A stretch of 64,000 bases of DNA from Desulfobulbus rhabdoformis (lineage in GTDB: Bacteria > Desulfobacterota > Desulfobulbia > Desulfobulbales > Desulfobulbaceae). Location: contig NZ_JAFFQA010000013.1 of assembly GCF_016919065.1 (NCBI RefSeq), positions 56,237 to 120,236 on the forward strand. Reading direction: 5' to 3'. A model generated the notes under the pieces. That model had not been told where the DNA came from. It was given only the letters and a program-made list of their open reading frames with translations, and did not search any database. The position numbers and the translations under genes are program-made. Shown here one piece after another: positions 63,719 through 64,000 of this stretch. Position 1 is the first letter of the stretch. The number at the start of each line of letters is the position of its first letter.

Positions 63719-64000
63719 GTTTGCCCGGCATGGCGGGCAAACCCAGCCTGCGTTCCGCAGGCGTCACCCCGACCAGGGGGAAGACAATCCGAATCGCAAG
63801 GGCGTTGCTGGTAACGGCAGGGTCTGAAGGAAGCGATAGGAAGTGAACGGTCCATAGCGTAAGTGAACCTGATTCGGCCAAACGGAAGGGTAAGCGTGCA
63901 AAATAGCGCGAAGCCCGATACCTGGTCAGTTCCGTGTGGTGTTTGAGGATGGCATCGTTCACCGGGAGTTCGCCTTAACCGGGGAAGCCTTACATCATTG
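63719..64000 (+). mobile_element. Possible 5' part of a group II intron (class C-like), cut by the window edge
   Basis: Immediately after the terminator T-run the sequence changes to dense hairpins: GTTTGCCC/GGGCAAAC (63719-63742), then CCTGCG/CGCAGG, then GTAACGGCAGGGTCTGAAGGAAGC and further purine-rich pieces. GGTCTGAAGGAAGC resembles a segment common in domain I of bacterial group II introns. Class C introns favour sites just behind intrinsic terminators, which fits the position. The 5' end GTTTG is not the standard GTGYG. The reverse transcriptase gene would be beyond the window. Confidence 0.42.

Larger units (their letters stand above)
63657..64000. other. Region after rpiB
   Basis: 344 bp to the window edge with no complete gene. 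It holds the rpiB terminator and then GC-rich structured sequence that may be the start of a group II intron. A coding gene could begin beyond the edge. Confidence 0.6.

Overview
The window is a 64 kb stretch of a Gram-negative, respiring bacterium. A fused nuoCD gene in a 13-gene complex I operon, an EtfA carrying a two-cluster ferredoxin domain, many two-component sensors and NtrC-type sigma-54 regulators, and the rpmF-plsX-fabH order together suggest a Desulfobacterota member, perhaps near Desulfobulbales. This is inference: no rRNA or sulfate-reduction gene lies in the window. Most genes are on the plus strand; the only confident minus-strand gene is a BCCT transporter.

Layout. 1-12.9 kb: tail of a PilR-like regulator, then a type IV minor-pilin operon (fimT, pilW, pilV, pilX), a giant pilY1 of 3210 codons and a small exported protein. 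13.5-17.7 kb: two PII/ammonium-transporter pairs, the second behind a good sigma-54 promoter. 17.9-21.3 kb: ssb, a BCCT transporter (minus strand) and ppnP. 21.7-35.2 kb: nuoABCDEFGHIJKLMN, ended by a strong terminator. 35.8-40.1 kb: a hybrid histidine kinase coupled to an unknown envelope protein. 40.2-43.7 kb: a small unknown gene, ptsH, ptsI and thiL. 43.8-50.5 kb: a signalling island with an NtrC-type regulator, a CxxCx3CC protein, a small membrane protein, a histidine kinase, a lone receiver, a GAF-GAF-PAS sensor lacking an ATPase domain, and a PilZ protein. 50.6-54.3 kb: mlaE, mlaF, mlaD, mlaA and mlaC for phospholipid traffic. 54.5-63.7 kb: a lipid synthesis operon, yceD-rpmF-plsX-fabH-acyl-CoA dehydrogenase-etfB-etfA-fabG-acpP-fabF-rpiB. 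The right edge looks like the start of a group II intron placed directly behind the rpiB terminator.

Main unexpected structures. (1) A dispersed, MITE-like repeat has two long copies (about 215 bp) and two short deletion forms (40-49 bp). All have CCTGAATCCGTGA-type inverted ends; one short copy is flanked by a perfect 5-bp duplication, and three of the four sit beside intrinsic terminators. (2) The pilus tip operon is full of predicted calcium sites: a pair of EF-hand loops in PilX, an acidic EF-like loop in PilW, and at least seven EF-hand-like loops plus about twelve Calx-beta domains in PilY1, six of them near-identical 345-bp units. (3) PilY1 carries a golvesin/xanthan-lyase-type domain inside its von Willebrand A domain. 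(4) A 158-residue membrane protein and the membrane sensor of the kinase that overlaps it share a WGYL-x16-GH signature. (5) An acyl-CoA dehydrogenase with a ferredoxin-type Etf sits inside the fatty acid synthesis operon, where no enoyl-ACP reductase is visible.
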